Source of the DNA: JAVVFH01 sp032250585
Lineage (GTDB): Bacteria; Pseudomonadota; Gammaproteobacteria; Xanthomonadales; SZUA-36
Direction: 5' to 3'
Assembly: GCA_032250585.1 (NCBI GenBank)
Contig: JAVVFH010000014.1
Location: 1 to 30,322 of the forward strand
DNA length: 30,322 nucleotides
Part shown: piece after piece, positions 8,826 through 16,187 of the stretch
Numbering within the stretch: position 1 is the stretch's first letter
How the letters are laid out: each line of letters opens with the position of its first letter
Translations under genes and position numbers: made by a program
The notes under the pieces: model-generated
Databases searched by the model: none
The model's input: only the letters and a program-made list of their open reading frames with translations
Told to the model about the DNA's origin: nothing

Positions 8826-8846
8826 TTGTTAACGCGAGGTTAACAA
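8826..8846. promoter_or_regulatory. Perfect 8-5-8 inverted repeat in the mtrA leader, operator candidate
   Basis: TTGTTAAC (8826-8833), spacer GCGAG, then GTTAACAA (8839-8846) form a perfect palindrome. It lies just downstream of the predicted start of the mtrA operon, about 100 bases before its ATG. That is the usual place for a repressor operator. In RNA it could also form a short AU-rich stem. There is no T-run after it, so it is not a terminator. The binding protein is unknown. Confidence 0.45.
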
Positions 8847-8848
8847 GC

Positions 8849-8897
8849 CGCAGGCTGATTAGCATGGCGAATATGGGCAAAGGTTGATTCATGTCAA
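8849..8897 (-). promoter_or_regulatory. CRP/FNR-family box and -10 element of the mtrAB-frd-rquA operon
   Basis: On the + strand TTGAT-TCAT-GTCAA lies at 8884-8897. This matches the FNR consensus (TTGAT-N4-ATCAA) at 9 of 10 positions and a Dnr/NnrR-like form (TTGAT-N4-GTCAA) at all ten. On the minus strand a GCTAAT hexamer (8863-8858, 4 of 6 to TATAAT) follows, giving a start near 8850. The box would then be centred about 40 bases upstream, the position of class II FNR-activated promoters. This leaves a leader of about 120 bases before mtrA. Which family member binds (oxygen or nitric oxide sensor) cannot be told from the site. Confidence 0.6.
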
Positions 8898-8984
8898 GTT
8901 GCGCATCTTTTTGGGGAAGGCCCTGCGCGATGTAGAAAAAGCCGTCGCCGGGGCACCGGAGTTGGCCTTCAAAGTGTCGGAAAA

Positions 8985-9368
8985 TCAATTGTTTTCCGCG
9001 CCCTGTTCGATCCACTTCCTGATCGTCTGGATGTCCTCGCGGGGAACGGGGTCGAGGTTGCCGTGCGGCATGCTGATCGATGGATCGGCGCGGCCTTCCA
9101 TCAGCACGACCATGTTGCTTCCCTCGGGGTCCTCCGGAATAATCATGGGTCCGTATTTCGTGCCTTTCATCAGCGCGTCATAGGAGGTCATGCTGAATTC
9201 GCTCGCCTCGTAACCCGCGCCGCCGGGTTGGTGGCAGTCAATGCAGTGTCGTTCCAGGGTGGGCTGCACATGCCGGGCGAAGCTTACGGTCTCTTCGCGC
9301 TGACAGGCAGAAAGCATGAACGAAAACAAAAGCACCGCAATACCCCAATTCGAAGTTTTTATCGTCAT
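8985..9368 (-). CDS. Monoheme c-type cytochrome lipoprotein
   Basis: A 127 aa lipoprotein. The hydrophobic leader ends in LSAC, with the lipidated cysteine at residue 22. One heme motif, CIDCH, is at 42-46 in the setting FARHVQPTLERHCIDCH. The rest (GYEASEFSMTSYDALMKG and a C-terminal IQTIRKWIEQGA) resembles the PSCyt1-type (planctomycete-like) small cytochrome c domain. It probably hands electrons between membrane-attached partners. The ATG at 9368 follows a strong GGGAGGGAG ribosome-binding site; an upstream extension has none. The gene stands 255 bp upstream of mtrA in the same direction and ends before the mtrA promoter box region is complete, so it may be a separate unit driven from 9520-9533. 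Confidence 0.8.
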   Translation of the reverse strand: MTIKTSNWGIAVLLFSFMLSACQREETVSFARHVQPTLERHCIDCHQPGGAGYEASEFSMTSYDALMKGTKYGPMIIPEDPEGSNMVVLMEGRADPSISMPHGNLDPVPREDIQTIRKWIEQGAENN

Positions 9369-9519
9369 CGTTTTTCTCCCTCCCGGGCCCTCGGCAGAGC
9401 CCGCGCAAGCGGCTCGCAAAACACGGTCGAAATCGTCATTGCTTGCCTCGCATTCCGGGTTTCAGCTTAGCAAAACCCTGATTCGGACTCAAAGCTACGC
9501 CGGAGCCTTCTTCGCAGGC

Positions 9520-9533
9520 ATGATACATGTCAA
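9520..9533. promoter_or_regulatory. CRP/FNR-type box between heme lipoprotein and hemY
   Basis: ATGAT-ACAT-GTCAA agrees with the FNR consensus at 8 of 10 positions and has the same TGAT-N4-GTCA core as the mtrA box. It sits between two divergent genes, 152 bp from the lipoprotein start (minus strand) and 103 bp from the hemY start (plus strand). A TAGCTT hexamer at 9497-9492 on the minus strand lies at the spacing expected of an activated promoter for the lipoprotein gene. I see no good -10 element on the plus side. Confidence 0.4.
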
Positions 9534-9635
9534 TTAACCGGCAGTATTGAAACGCCGTGCGGGTAAAAAAGGTTAAATTCAGCATCATTATGAACGGGCA
9601 GGTTCAATTATGCTCATGTCGCGTGGAATTTTAAG

Positions 9636-11033
9636 TTGAAAGTCGTCATCGTCGGCGCCGGCATCTCTGGTCTGGCCACCGCGAAGGCGATTCGTTTACG
9701 TGATCCGGATGCGGAGATCGTCATGTTGGAAGCCGGTGAGCGCCCGGGCGGCAAAGTATGGACAGAGATGAGCCCGGAAGGTTATCTCTGCGAGTGGGGT
9801 GTCAACGGATTTCTGGACAAGAGCGAGCAGACACGCCAACTCTGCGAGGCGGCAGGCGTAAAGCCGCTGCCTTCGGACGATTCCGCGAAGCGCCGTTACG
9901 TTTACAGCGAAGGACGCTTGCACAAGCTGCCGGAGAAACCGCCGGAATTTCTTGCTTCGAAGTTGCTTTCCACGCGCGGCAAGCTGCGGGTGCTCGCTGA
10001 AATCTTCGCCGGCGGCAGCGACGTGGATGACGAGACGCTGGCGGCTTTCGGAACGCGCCGCCTCGGGCGCGAAGCCTTCGAGAAGCTGATCGACCCGATG
10101 GCGTCGGGCGTTTTCGCCGGTGACGCCGCCACGATGAGCCTGAAAAGCTGCTTTCCGCGAATCCGCGAGATCGAGGAGCAATACGGCAGCCTGATCCGGG
10201 GACTGATCAGGCTGCAGTTCGCGGCCCGGCGTGCCGGCAGCAAAAACACGCCCGGCCCCGGGCCCGGCGGTACGCTGACTTCTTTCGCGGACGGCATGAG
10301 CGTGCTGACCGACGCACTGGTGAACCAACTGGGCCCGCGTGTCCGGCTGAACTCGGCAGTCAGCGGAATTTCCCGGGAAGGACCACGCTACACCGTGTAC
10401 CTGGAAGACGGCCGGCAGGAAGAGGCCGATGCCCTGGTGGTCGCCGCACCGGCCTGGGCGCAAACGCAGATGCTCGCCGACCTGTCGCCGGCACTCGCCG
10501 GGCGCATCGCCGAGATTCCCTATCCGCCGGTCACCGTGGTGTGTCTCGGTTACAACGAGGAGCGTATCGGTGGCGCCCCGGATGGTTTCGGTTTCCTGGT
10601 GCCGTCTCGCGAACGCCGGGCGATCCTCGGAACGGTCGTCGATTCCAACGTGTTCCCCGGGCGGGCGCCGGACGGTTTCGCGCTGCTGCGGACACTGGTC
10701 GGCGGTGCCCGCACGCCGAAATTCGCGGAGCTGCCCAAAGAGCAACTGCTCGATCGCGTGCTGCAGGATCTGGGCGATATCCTCGATCTGCGGGTCGAGC
10801 CCGATTTTGTGGGCGTGTTTCGCCACGAACGGGCTATTCCGCAGTATCGGGTCGGTCACGCCAGGCGATTGCGGGACATCGAAGAAAAACTCACGAAATT
10901 TCCCGGGCTGGTGCTCAGCGGCAATGCATATCGGGGCGTCAGTCTCAACGACTGTGTCGCGAATGCCTTCGCCACGGCGCACACGATGATTCCGAAATCC
11001 CGGTCCGTCCCGCAAGGTGGCGGAATGCGATGA
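9636..11033 (+). CDS. hemY: Protoporphyrinogen/coproporphyrinogen oxidase, HemY type
   Basis: FAD enzyme of late heme biosynthesis, 465 aa, oxidising the porphyrinogen ring to the porphyrin. It has the N-terminal FAD fold VVIVGAGISGLATA (3-16) and the HemY-type block ASGVFAGDAATMSLKSCFPRI near residue 155. The C-terminal flavin motif GNAYRGVSLNDCVANA is near residue 430. Length is normal. No ATG or GTG is available upstream in frame, so it starts with TTG at 9636, with GGAA 7 bases before it. The hemY name is used in the Bacillus sense, not for the unrelated E. coli HemY. It overlaps the sensor kinase gene by ATGA, so heme supply and redox sensing are made from one transcript. This fits a cell that must fill more than fifty heme c sites. 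Confidence 0.87.
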   Translation: MKVVIVGAGISGLATAKAIRLRDPDAEIVMLEAGERPGGKVWTEMSPEGYLCEWGVNGFLDKSEQTRQLCEAAGVKPLPSDDSAKRRYVYSEGRLHKLPEKPPEFLASKLLSTRGKLRVLAEIFAGGSDVDDETLAAFGTRRLGREAFEKLIDPMASGVFAGDAATMSLKSCFPRIREIEEQYGSLIRGLIRLQFAARRAGSKNTPGPGPGGTLTSFADGMSVLTDALVNQLGPRVRLNSAVSGISREGPRYTVYLEDGRQEEADALVVAAPAWAQTQMLADLSPALAGRIAEIPYPPVTVVCLGYNEERIGGAPDGFGFLVPSRERRAILGTVVDSNVFPGRAPDGFALLRTLVGGARTPKFAELPKEQLLDRVLQDLGDILDLRVEPDFVGVFRHERAIPQYRVGHARRLRDIEEKLTKFPGLVLSGNAYRGVSLNDCVANAFATAHTMIPKSRSVPQGGGMR

Positions 11034-12646
11034 ACAGACTCAAGGTCAAGATCGCGGTATACCTGGTCACCGCCCTTGGCATCGCCGTGTTGCTGTTTAC
11101 CTGGATGGTTGTTCGCAACAACCACGAACAGCTTATGAGGCAAGCCGAGCGACACGCCGCTGAGCTTTCCGAGGTGGTGATCAAGAGTACGCGCTTTGCC
11201 ATGCTGCAAAACCGGCCTTCCCACGTGGATAAAATCATTGGCGACGTCGGCGCACTGCAGAATATCGACCGGGTGCGAATCCTCAGCAAGAGCGGCGCCG
11301 TTATCCATTCCTCGGAAGCCGCTGAAATCGGCACGATCGTCGACCAGGAGGCCGAATCCTGCCTTGCCTGTCATGTCAGTGAAAAGAACGAGAACGCGAG
11401 CTCCATGGTGGGCCGGCCGCGGTTTTTTCATGACCCGGACGGACGGCGGATGCTCGGCAGCACGGCGGTGATCCGCAACGAACCGACCTGTGCGGCCAGT
11501 GGCTGCCACGCGGACGCCGGCAAGCAGGCCGTGCTCGGTGTGCTGGACATTGTCTCCCCGCTCGACTCGATCGACCGGACGCTGCGGGCCAACACGGCCA
11601 CCATCGTCGGCCTGTCGCTGGGTTTCGTGCTGCTGGCGTCCGTGCTGGTGAGTTTTCTCGTGCACCGCATGGTTTATGTTCCCCTGCGCGACCTGAAGGA
11701 GGGCGCCGGACGGCTCGGCCGGGGTGACTTGCAGCATCCCATCCCGGTGCGCAGCGGTGACGAGTTCGGCGAGCTGGCTGCTTCCTTCAACAGCATGACC
11801 GCGGCCTTGCGCAAGTCGCGGCGTCAACTGGAGGAATACGGACACACGCTGGAGGAGAAAGTCGCCGAGGCGATCCACGAACTGCACATTGCGCAGGCGG
11901 AAGCGGCACGCGGCGAGAAGCTCGCTTCCGTTGGCTTGCTGGCAGCCGGCATCGCTCACGAACTGAACAATCCGCTTACCGGCGTACTCACTTTCGCCAG
12001 CCTGGTGCGTAAACAGCTGCCCGCAGGCAGTCCGGAAGCGGAGGATCTGGACCTGGTGATCCAGGAGACCAAGCGTTGCGCATCGATCATTCGCCGCTTG
12101 CTCGATTTTGCACGTGAGAAGACGCCCGAGCAGAAATACGTGGACCTGAACCGCCTGATCGAGCATACGGTCCACCTGATCGAGCAAGCCGCGCATCTCA
12201 AGGGCATTGATATCATAATGGACCTCGGTCAGAGCCTGCCGTCGGTATTTATCGACCAGAGCCTCATCGAGCAGGTGATTATGAACATGCTGGTAAACGC
12301 CCAGCATGCCATTGGCGAGAACGGTCGGATTACCGTCGCCACGCGGTATCGCCCTGATTACAAGCGTCCGGGAGCAACGGGGAAAAAGGAATCCATGTTG
12401 GAAATCCGCATTAGTGATACGGGCTGTGGCATACCCGAAGAGAATCTGCCGCGAATATTCGACCCGTTTTTCACCACCAAGGGCGTGGGCAAAGGGACCG
12501 GGCTCGGCCTGTCGGTCAGTCACGGCACGATCGAGGCGCACGGTGGCCTGATCGAGGTAGACAGCGTTGTGGGTGAAGGTACGGAGTTCCGGGTTTACCT
12601 GCCGGTCGATCCTGGAGTGGCCGCAGACCCGGAGGCCGAGGTATGA
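11030..12646 (+). CDS. Membrane histidine kinase with periplasmic heme c-binding sensor domain
   Basis: Sensor kinase of 538 aa. Order: membrane helix (about 8-28); periplasmic region (29-188) with a heme c motif CLACH (111-115) and a CX4CH motif CAASGCH (154-160); second helix (about 190-212); HAMP linker ending in a coiled coil (213-290); H-box with His310 in GIAHELNNPLTG; N-box MNMLVNAQHAI; G1 DTGCGIP (463-469); G2 GKGTGLGLS. The periplasmic motifs suggest a covalently bound heme that senses redox state or a gas; this is inference, and metal binding by the cysteines is the alternative. The ATG at 11030 overlaps the hemY stop, and the stop overlaps the next regulator (ATGA both times). A much longer reading frame upstream is only an out-of-frame reading of hemY. 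Confidence 0.88.
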   Translation: MNRLKVKIAVYLVTALGIAVLLFTWMVVRNNHEQLMRQAERHAAELSEVVIKSTRFAMLQNRPSHVDKIIGDVGALQNIDRVRILSKSGAVIHSSEAAEIGTIVDQEAESCLACHVSEKNENASSMVGRPRFFHDPDGRRMLGSTAVIRNEPTCAASGCHADAGKQAVLGVLDIVSPLDSIDRTLRANTATIVGLSLGFVLLASVLVSFLVHRMVYVPLRDLKEGAGRLGRGDLQHPIPVRSGDEFGELAASFNSMTAALRKSRRQLEEYGHTLEEKVAEAIHELHIAQAEAARGEKLASVGLLAAGIAHELNNPLTGVLTFASLVRKQLPAGSPEAEDLDLVIQETKRCASIIRRLLDFAREKTPEQKYVDLNRLIEHTVHLIEQAAHLKGIDIIMDLGQSLPSVFIDQSLIEQVIMNMLVNAQHAIGENGRITVATRYRPDYKRPGATGKKESMLEIRISDTGCGIPEENLPRIFDPFFTTKGVGKGTGLGLSVSHGTIEAHGGLIEVDSVVGEGTEFRVYLPVDPGVAADPEAEV

Positions 12647-14046
12647 GCAAACGCATTTTGATCGTCGACGATGAGGAAATCGTCATACGCAGCTGCCGCC
12701 GCATCCTGGCCGGTGCCGATTTCGAAATCGACGAGGCACGTGACGGCCTGGAAGGGCTGGAGAAGGTCAGCAAGCACGAGTACGACATGCTGATCCTGGA
12801 CATCAAAATGCCGAAAATGAACGGCATCGAGCTGTTGCGGCGGGTCAAGGAGAGTCGCCCCGACCTGGATGTGATCATGATCACCGGTCTGCAGGAAATC
12901 GAAACCGCCGTGGAGGCGATGAAGCTGGGCGCCTTCGACTACCTGCCCAAGCCTTTCGAGCCGGACGAGTTGGAACGGGTCGTGAGCCGGGCATTCGAGC
13001 GTCGGCACCTGCTGCAGGAAAACCTGAACCTCAAGACCGAAGTGGCCGCGCAATATCGTTTCGAGAACATCATCGGTACCAGCCCGGCGATGCAGAATGT
13101 ATATCGCCTGATCGCTCGCTGCGCGCCGACCAACAGCACGGTGCTGATTCGTGGTGAAAGCGGCACCGGCAAGGAGTTGATCGCGCGCGCAATCCATTAC
13201 AACAGTCTACGCAAGGACAGGCCCTTCGTGACGGTGGACTGCACCTCGCTGAGTGAAAACCTGCTGGAAAGCGAACTGTTCGGTCACGTCAAGGGTTCGT
13301 TTACCGGGGCTGTGTCGAACAAAAAAGGCCTTTTTGAAGAGGCTGACGGCGGCACGCTGTTTCTGGACGAGATCGGTAATGTTTCCTTATCAACGCAAGC
13401 CAAGCTCCTGCGGTTCATAGAGGAGCGAGAGTTCAAGGCGGTCGGCGATACGCGTGTGCAGAACGTCGATATCCGGCTGATCAGCGCGACGAATAAAGAC
13501 CTGGAAGCGATGATCGCCGACGGCCGGTTTCGCGATGACCTCTATTACCGGATCAATATTTTCCCCATCGAGTTGCCCCCGCTGCGCGAACGACGGGACG
13601 ACATTCCGTCTCTCGCCATGCACTTCCTGAAGCGATTCAGCGAGGAAACCGGCCGGGAAGTCACCGAGTTTTCGTCCGGTGCGATGAATCTGCTGATGAA
13701 CCATGATTGGCCCGGCAACGTCCGGGAACTGGAGAACGTCGTGCACCGTGCCGTGATCCTGTCCAGCGGCGGCGTCATCCGCCAGGGCCATCTGGTCAAC
13801 ATCATTGATATGCTGCCCGGCATCGATCTGGACGTGCCGCGCAGTAGTGAGGAACTGAAGCGTATCAAGAAAATCGCTCGCGAGAAGTCGGTCGAAAGCG
13901 TCGAGAAGCAGTTCGTTCTTGGCGCCCTCAAGCGCAACGGCTGGAACGTGACCCGGGCCGCCGAAGACACGGGAATGCAGCGCAGCAATTTCCAGGCGAT
14001 GATGGCCAAGTACGACATTCGCATTCGTGGCCTGGAGCCTGAATAG
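12643..14046 (+). CDS. NtrC-family sigma54-dependent response regulator
   Basis: A 467 aa enhancer-binding protein. The receiver domain (1-120) has the phosphorylated Asp53 in LILDIKMP. The AAA+ domain (about 141-370) has Walker A GESGTGKE (171-178), the sigma54-contact loop GSFTGA (218-223; the common form is GAFTGA), Walker B GGTLFLDE (236-243) and WPGNVREL. The C-terminal Fis-type helix-turn-helix is at about 420-462. It overlaps the kinase gene by ATGA and is its obvious partner. It should activate a sigma54 promoter, and the best candidate in the window is at 17314-17299 before the receiver/nine-heme operon. The Ser for Ala in the GAFTGA loop occurs in other family members and need not impair activity. 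Confidence 0.93.
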   Translation: MSKRILIVDDEEIVIRSCRRILAGADFEIDEARDGLEGLEKVSKHEYDMLILDIKMPKMNGIELLRRVKESRPDLDVIMITGLQEIETAVEAMKLGAFDYLPKPFEPDELERVVSRAFERRHLLQENLNLKTEVAAQYRFENIIGTSPAMQNVYRLIARCAPTNSTVLIRGESGTGKELIARAIHYNSLRKDRPFVTVDCTSLSENLLESELFGHVKGSFTGAVSNKKGLFEEADGGTLFLDEIGNVSLSTQAKLLRFIEEREFKAVGDTRVQNVDIRLISATNKDLEAMIADGRFRDDLYYRINIFPIELPPLRERRDDIPSLAMHFLKRFSEETGREVTEFSSGAMNLLMNHDWPGNVRELENVVHRAVILSSGGVIRQGHLVNIIDMLPGIDLDVPRSSEELKRIKKIAREKSVESVEKQFVLGALKRNGWNVTRAAEDTGMQRSNFQAMMAKYDIRIRGLEPE

Positions 14047-14056
14047 GCAAACGCAA

Positions 14057-14080
14057 GAGGCTCCCGCGAACCGGAGCCTC
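14057..14080. terminator. Hairpin between converging operons
   Basis: GAGGCTCC (14057-14064) and GGAGCCTC (14073-14080) form a perfect 8-bp stem with an 8-base loop. It lies 10 bases after the stop of the sigma54 activator and 23 bases after the end of the converging cytochrome b gene. Neither side has a long T-run (TTGCGTTT on the minus strand is the better one), so it is probably a weak terminator used from both directions. Confidence 0.6.
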
Positions 14081-14103
14081 CTGGTCTTCCCCTCGCGATG
14101 GAA

Positions 14104-14766
14104 CTACGGCTTGGGCGATTCCGCGTGTTCTTCCTCGTAACCGGTGAACATTTCCTTGAAGTGTGAGGACGGCTTCTGTCCCAGGGAACCCATGTAAGCG
14201 TGTACGATGATGAAGCCGGTGAACACGATGAACAGCAATACGTGGATGGTGTTGACCACGCGGATGCCGCCCAGTAATTCGATCGAGCCGGCAAACATCG
14301 AGACGTCCCACATCATCAGCCCCGTGACGAAAATGATGGGGCAGGCGATGAACATCACGACTTGGTAGGTCAGCTTCTGCATCGGATTGAACTTGTCATA
14401 GGGCTGAACCTGGTGCGGTTTTTCCTCGCCTTTGAACATCCCGTAGCTGTAATACTCGATTTGGTGGATGAAACGTTCGAAAAAACTGCGGGCGTTCAGG
14501 TCGGGATGGTAGTTCGTGATCCGATCTGAAAAAAGGTAGGAAAACAACCAGAGAAACCAGGCGGCTATGACCACGAAGCCGGTCCAGTTGTGCAGATTCA
14601 CCGCCGCCTCGAAAGACATGACATTGAACACGTCCAGGTAGCGGATCTGCAGGCCGGTCAGGATTAACAGGACAAAGCAGATGGCGTTTATCCAGTGCCA
14701 CACGCGTACCGGTAGTGTGTGGAGATAGGGGCTCTCTTTTGTATTGCTCGTTGCAGTCGTTCTCAT
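14104..14766 (-). CDS. Diheme cytochrome b, b561/HydC-type membrane subunit
   Basis: Inner-membrane cytochrome b of 220 aa with four main helices (about 24-44, 56-78, 133-153, 172-194). Histidines suited to bind two b hemes are His24 (RVWHW), His59 (NLHNWTG), His175 (TIHVLL) and His189 (VHAYMG), the pattern of the bacterial cytochrome b561 and hydrogenase cytochrome b family. It starts 1 bp after the stop of the nine-heme cytochrome, so the two are surely partners. Together they would form a quinone-to-periplasm electron-transfer module equivalent to the two halves of the CbcL-like fusion at 18404-20389. No catalytic molybdenum or nickel subunit is encoded next to it. Confidence 0.85.
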   Translation of the reverse strand: MRTTATSNTKESPYLHTLPVRVWHWINAICFVLLILTGLQIRYLDVFNVMSFEAAVNLHNWTGFVVIAAWFLWLFSYLFSDRITNYHPDLNARSFFERFIHQIEYYSYGMFKGEEKPHQVQPYDKFNPMQKLTYQVVMFIACPIIFVTGLMMWDVSMFAGSIELLGGIRVVNTIHVLLFIVFTGFIIVHAYMGSLGQKPSSHFKEMFTGYEEEHAESPKP

Positions 14767-14767
14767 C

Positions 14768-16138
14768 TCATTTCTCCAGCTTGTTCGATGGGCGTACTTC
14801 GTCGGCCCGGGCTTTTTTGCGCAGGTATCTTCCGAGCGCGAAGTGGCCGATGGGGATCGCCGCGGCGCCGATGACGGTCACGATCAACAGCCAATCCAGC
14901 AGCCGGATCCGGGTGCCGCCCGGGGCGTAGAAATCACGGAGGGTATCGATGGACGCCACGGAACTGAGGACCTTGCTGTCCGCCGCGAAGCGTTCCCGCT
15001 GACCGCTGGCGCGGTTGATCGAAACGGTTACGTTTTCGAAGGAGGTGGAGCCGCCCTGGTGGCAGCTTTCACAATCGCGAGTAGCGGAAGCCTTGAGTGT
15101 GAGTCGGTGGGCTTCCACGCCCGAAGTGACTTCCATGCGCCCGCGCAGGATGATTTCCGTGACACCGCCCTCCTGGCTGGTTTGGCGGACCAGATTCCAG
15201 AGTTCGACCGGGTCCAGTCCCTCGCCGGTGGCTTCGCCTGCCCGGATTTGCTGCCGCAAGGCCAATTCGTTTTCTCCGCCGTCAGCGATCGGAATTTTGG
15301 TCAGCTTGTCGAAAATCTGCAAATCGATACGGCGCTCCGCTGTCGGCGAATGACAGGCAGCGCAGGAAATGGTGTTGAGGTGCATCTTTGCATTGGGCAG
15401 CCAGTCGGCGTGTGCCTGTGCGGCGCCGTCATGGCAGGACAGGCAGGTGGCCTGCAGGCCCTCGGTGGCTGAAACGGTGCTCACTTCGTGCGCCTCGTGG
15501 CAGTCCGCGCAAATCGGTGCCTGGATGTGGGCGGCCCGGATTACGTTGCCATCCGCTCTGGCCATGCCGTGCACGCTCTGGGAATAGGCATCGTAAATCT
15601 CTTCATGGCAGTCCTTGCAGGGCTGGCCTGTGACCGGGTCGTACAGCGCAACCGCTTCCACGGTGTGGGCGCTGTGGCAGTCGCTGCACAAAGGCGCATC
15701 CGGGTGTCCCTCGGCGACCAGCGTGGCGTGAATGCTGCCGGAATACTGCTTGAACAACTTCATGTGGCATTTACGGCAAACCTGATTCTGCTCGATGGCG
15801 TATGTGCGTTTGCTGTCGATCGGTTCCCGGGACGGGTGCTTGCCCGTCGTGACGTCGCGGTGGCAGCCCGTGCAGCCTATCTTGCTGTGCACCGAGTCTG
15901 CGAAAGCCTCCCCCGGGATATGCAGCGACAGGGTTGAGCCGTCCTCGAGCGATTTCTTCAGATTGCGGGAATGGCATTTCAGGCACTTGGCGTCTTCCTC
16001 GGCACTGGCGCCTACGGCAGTGGCCACCGGCACGGTAAGCAGTGCAGTGGCCACCAGTACCTGGGAGGCGATCAGCGTAACGAGGCCGGTGATCGTCCTG
16101 CGGCAGCGCCTCTCGCCTCCCTTGCTTATCATCATCAT
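14768..16138 (-). CDS. Membrane-anchored nine-heme c-type cytochrome
   Basis: A 456 aa multiheme cytochrome with an N-terminal signal segment (about 15-45). Nine CXXCH motifs lie at about 52, 89, 121, 151, 174, 210, 232, 259 and 356. A C-terminal membrane helix (about 413-437) is followed by a basic tail, so the hemes face the periplasm. Many extra His residues in the SIH/SVH/SAH contexts suggest bis-His coordination as in the cytochrome c3/c7 group. The stretch between the eighth and ninth hemes (about 264-355) is a heme-free insert without a recognisable domain. Three consecutive ATGs begin the gene; an AGGAG site supports the first. It lies 49 bp after the anchored receiver gene and directly before cytochrome b. 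Confidence 0.87.
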   Translation of the reverse strand: MMMISKGGERRCRRTITGLVTLIASQVLVATALLTVPVATAVGASAEEDAKCLKCHSRNLKKSLEDGSTLSLHIPGEAFADSVHSKIGCTGCHRDVTTGKHPSREPIDSKRTYAIEQNQVCRKCHMKLFKQYSGSIHATLVAEGHPDAPLCSDCHSAHTVEAVALYDPVTGQPCKDCHEEIYDAYSQSVHGMARADGNVIRAAHIQAPICADCHEAHEVSTVSATEGLQATCLSCHDGAAQAHADWLPNAKMHLNTISCAACHSPTAERRIDLQIFDKLTKIPIADGGENELALRQQIRAGEATGEGLDPVELWNLVRQTSQEGGVTEIILRGRMEVTSGVEAHRLTLKASATRDCESCHQGGSTSFENVTVSINRASGQRERFAADSKVLSSVASIDTLRDFYAPGGTRIRLLDWLLIVTVIGAAAIPIGHFALGRYLRKKARADEVRPSNKLEK

Positions 16139-16187
16139 CGTGTCTACTCCTGCCTGTTGTCACTCGGCGTGGCTTACGGAACATCCT

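Noticed and set aside
8767..9015. Open frame between mtrA and the lipoprotein
   Set aside because: It covers the FNR box and the palindrome, has no ribosome-binding site and no protein-like composition.
10541..11029. Upstream extension of the histidine kinase
   Set aside because: This part re-reads the hemY gene out of frame; the ATG at 11030 with the ATGA overlap and a membrane helix right after it is a far better start.
10856..12541. Long antisense open frame opposite hemY and the kinase
   Set aside because: His-, Gln- and Arg-rich sequence typical of the mirror frame of a GC-rich gene; no motif, and both sense genes are certain.
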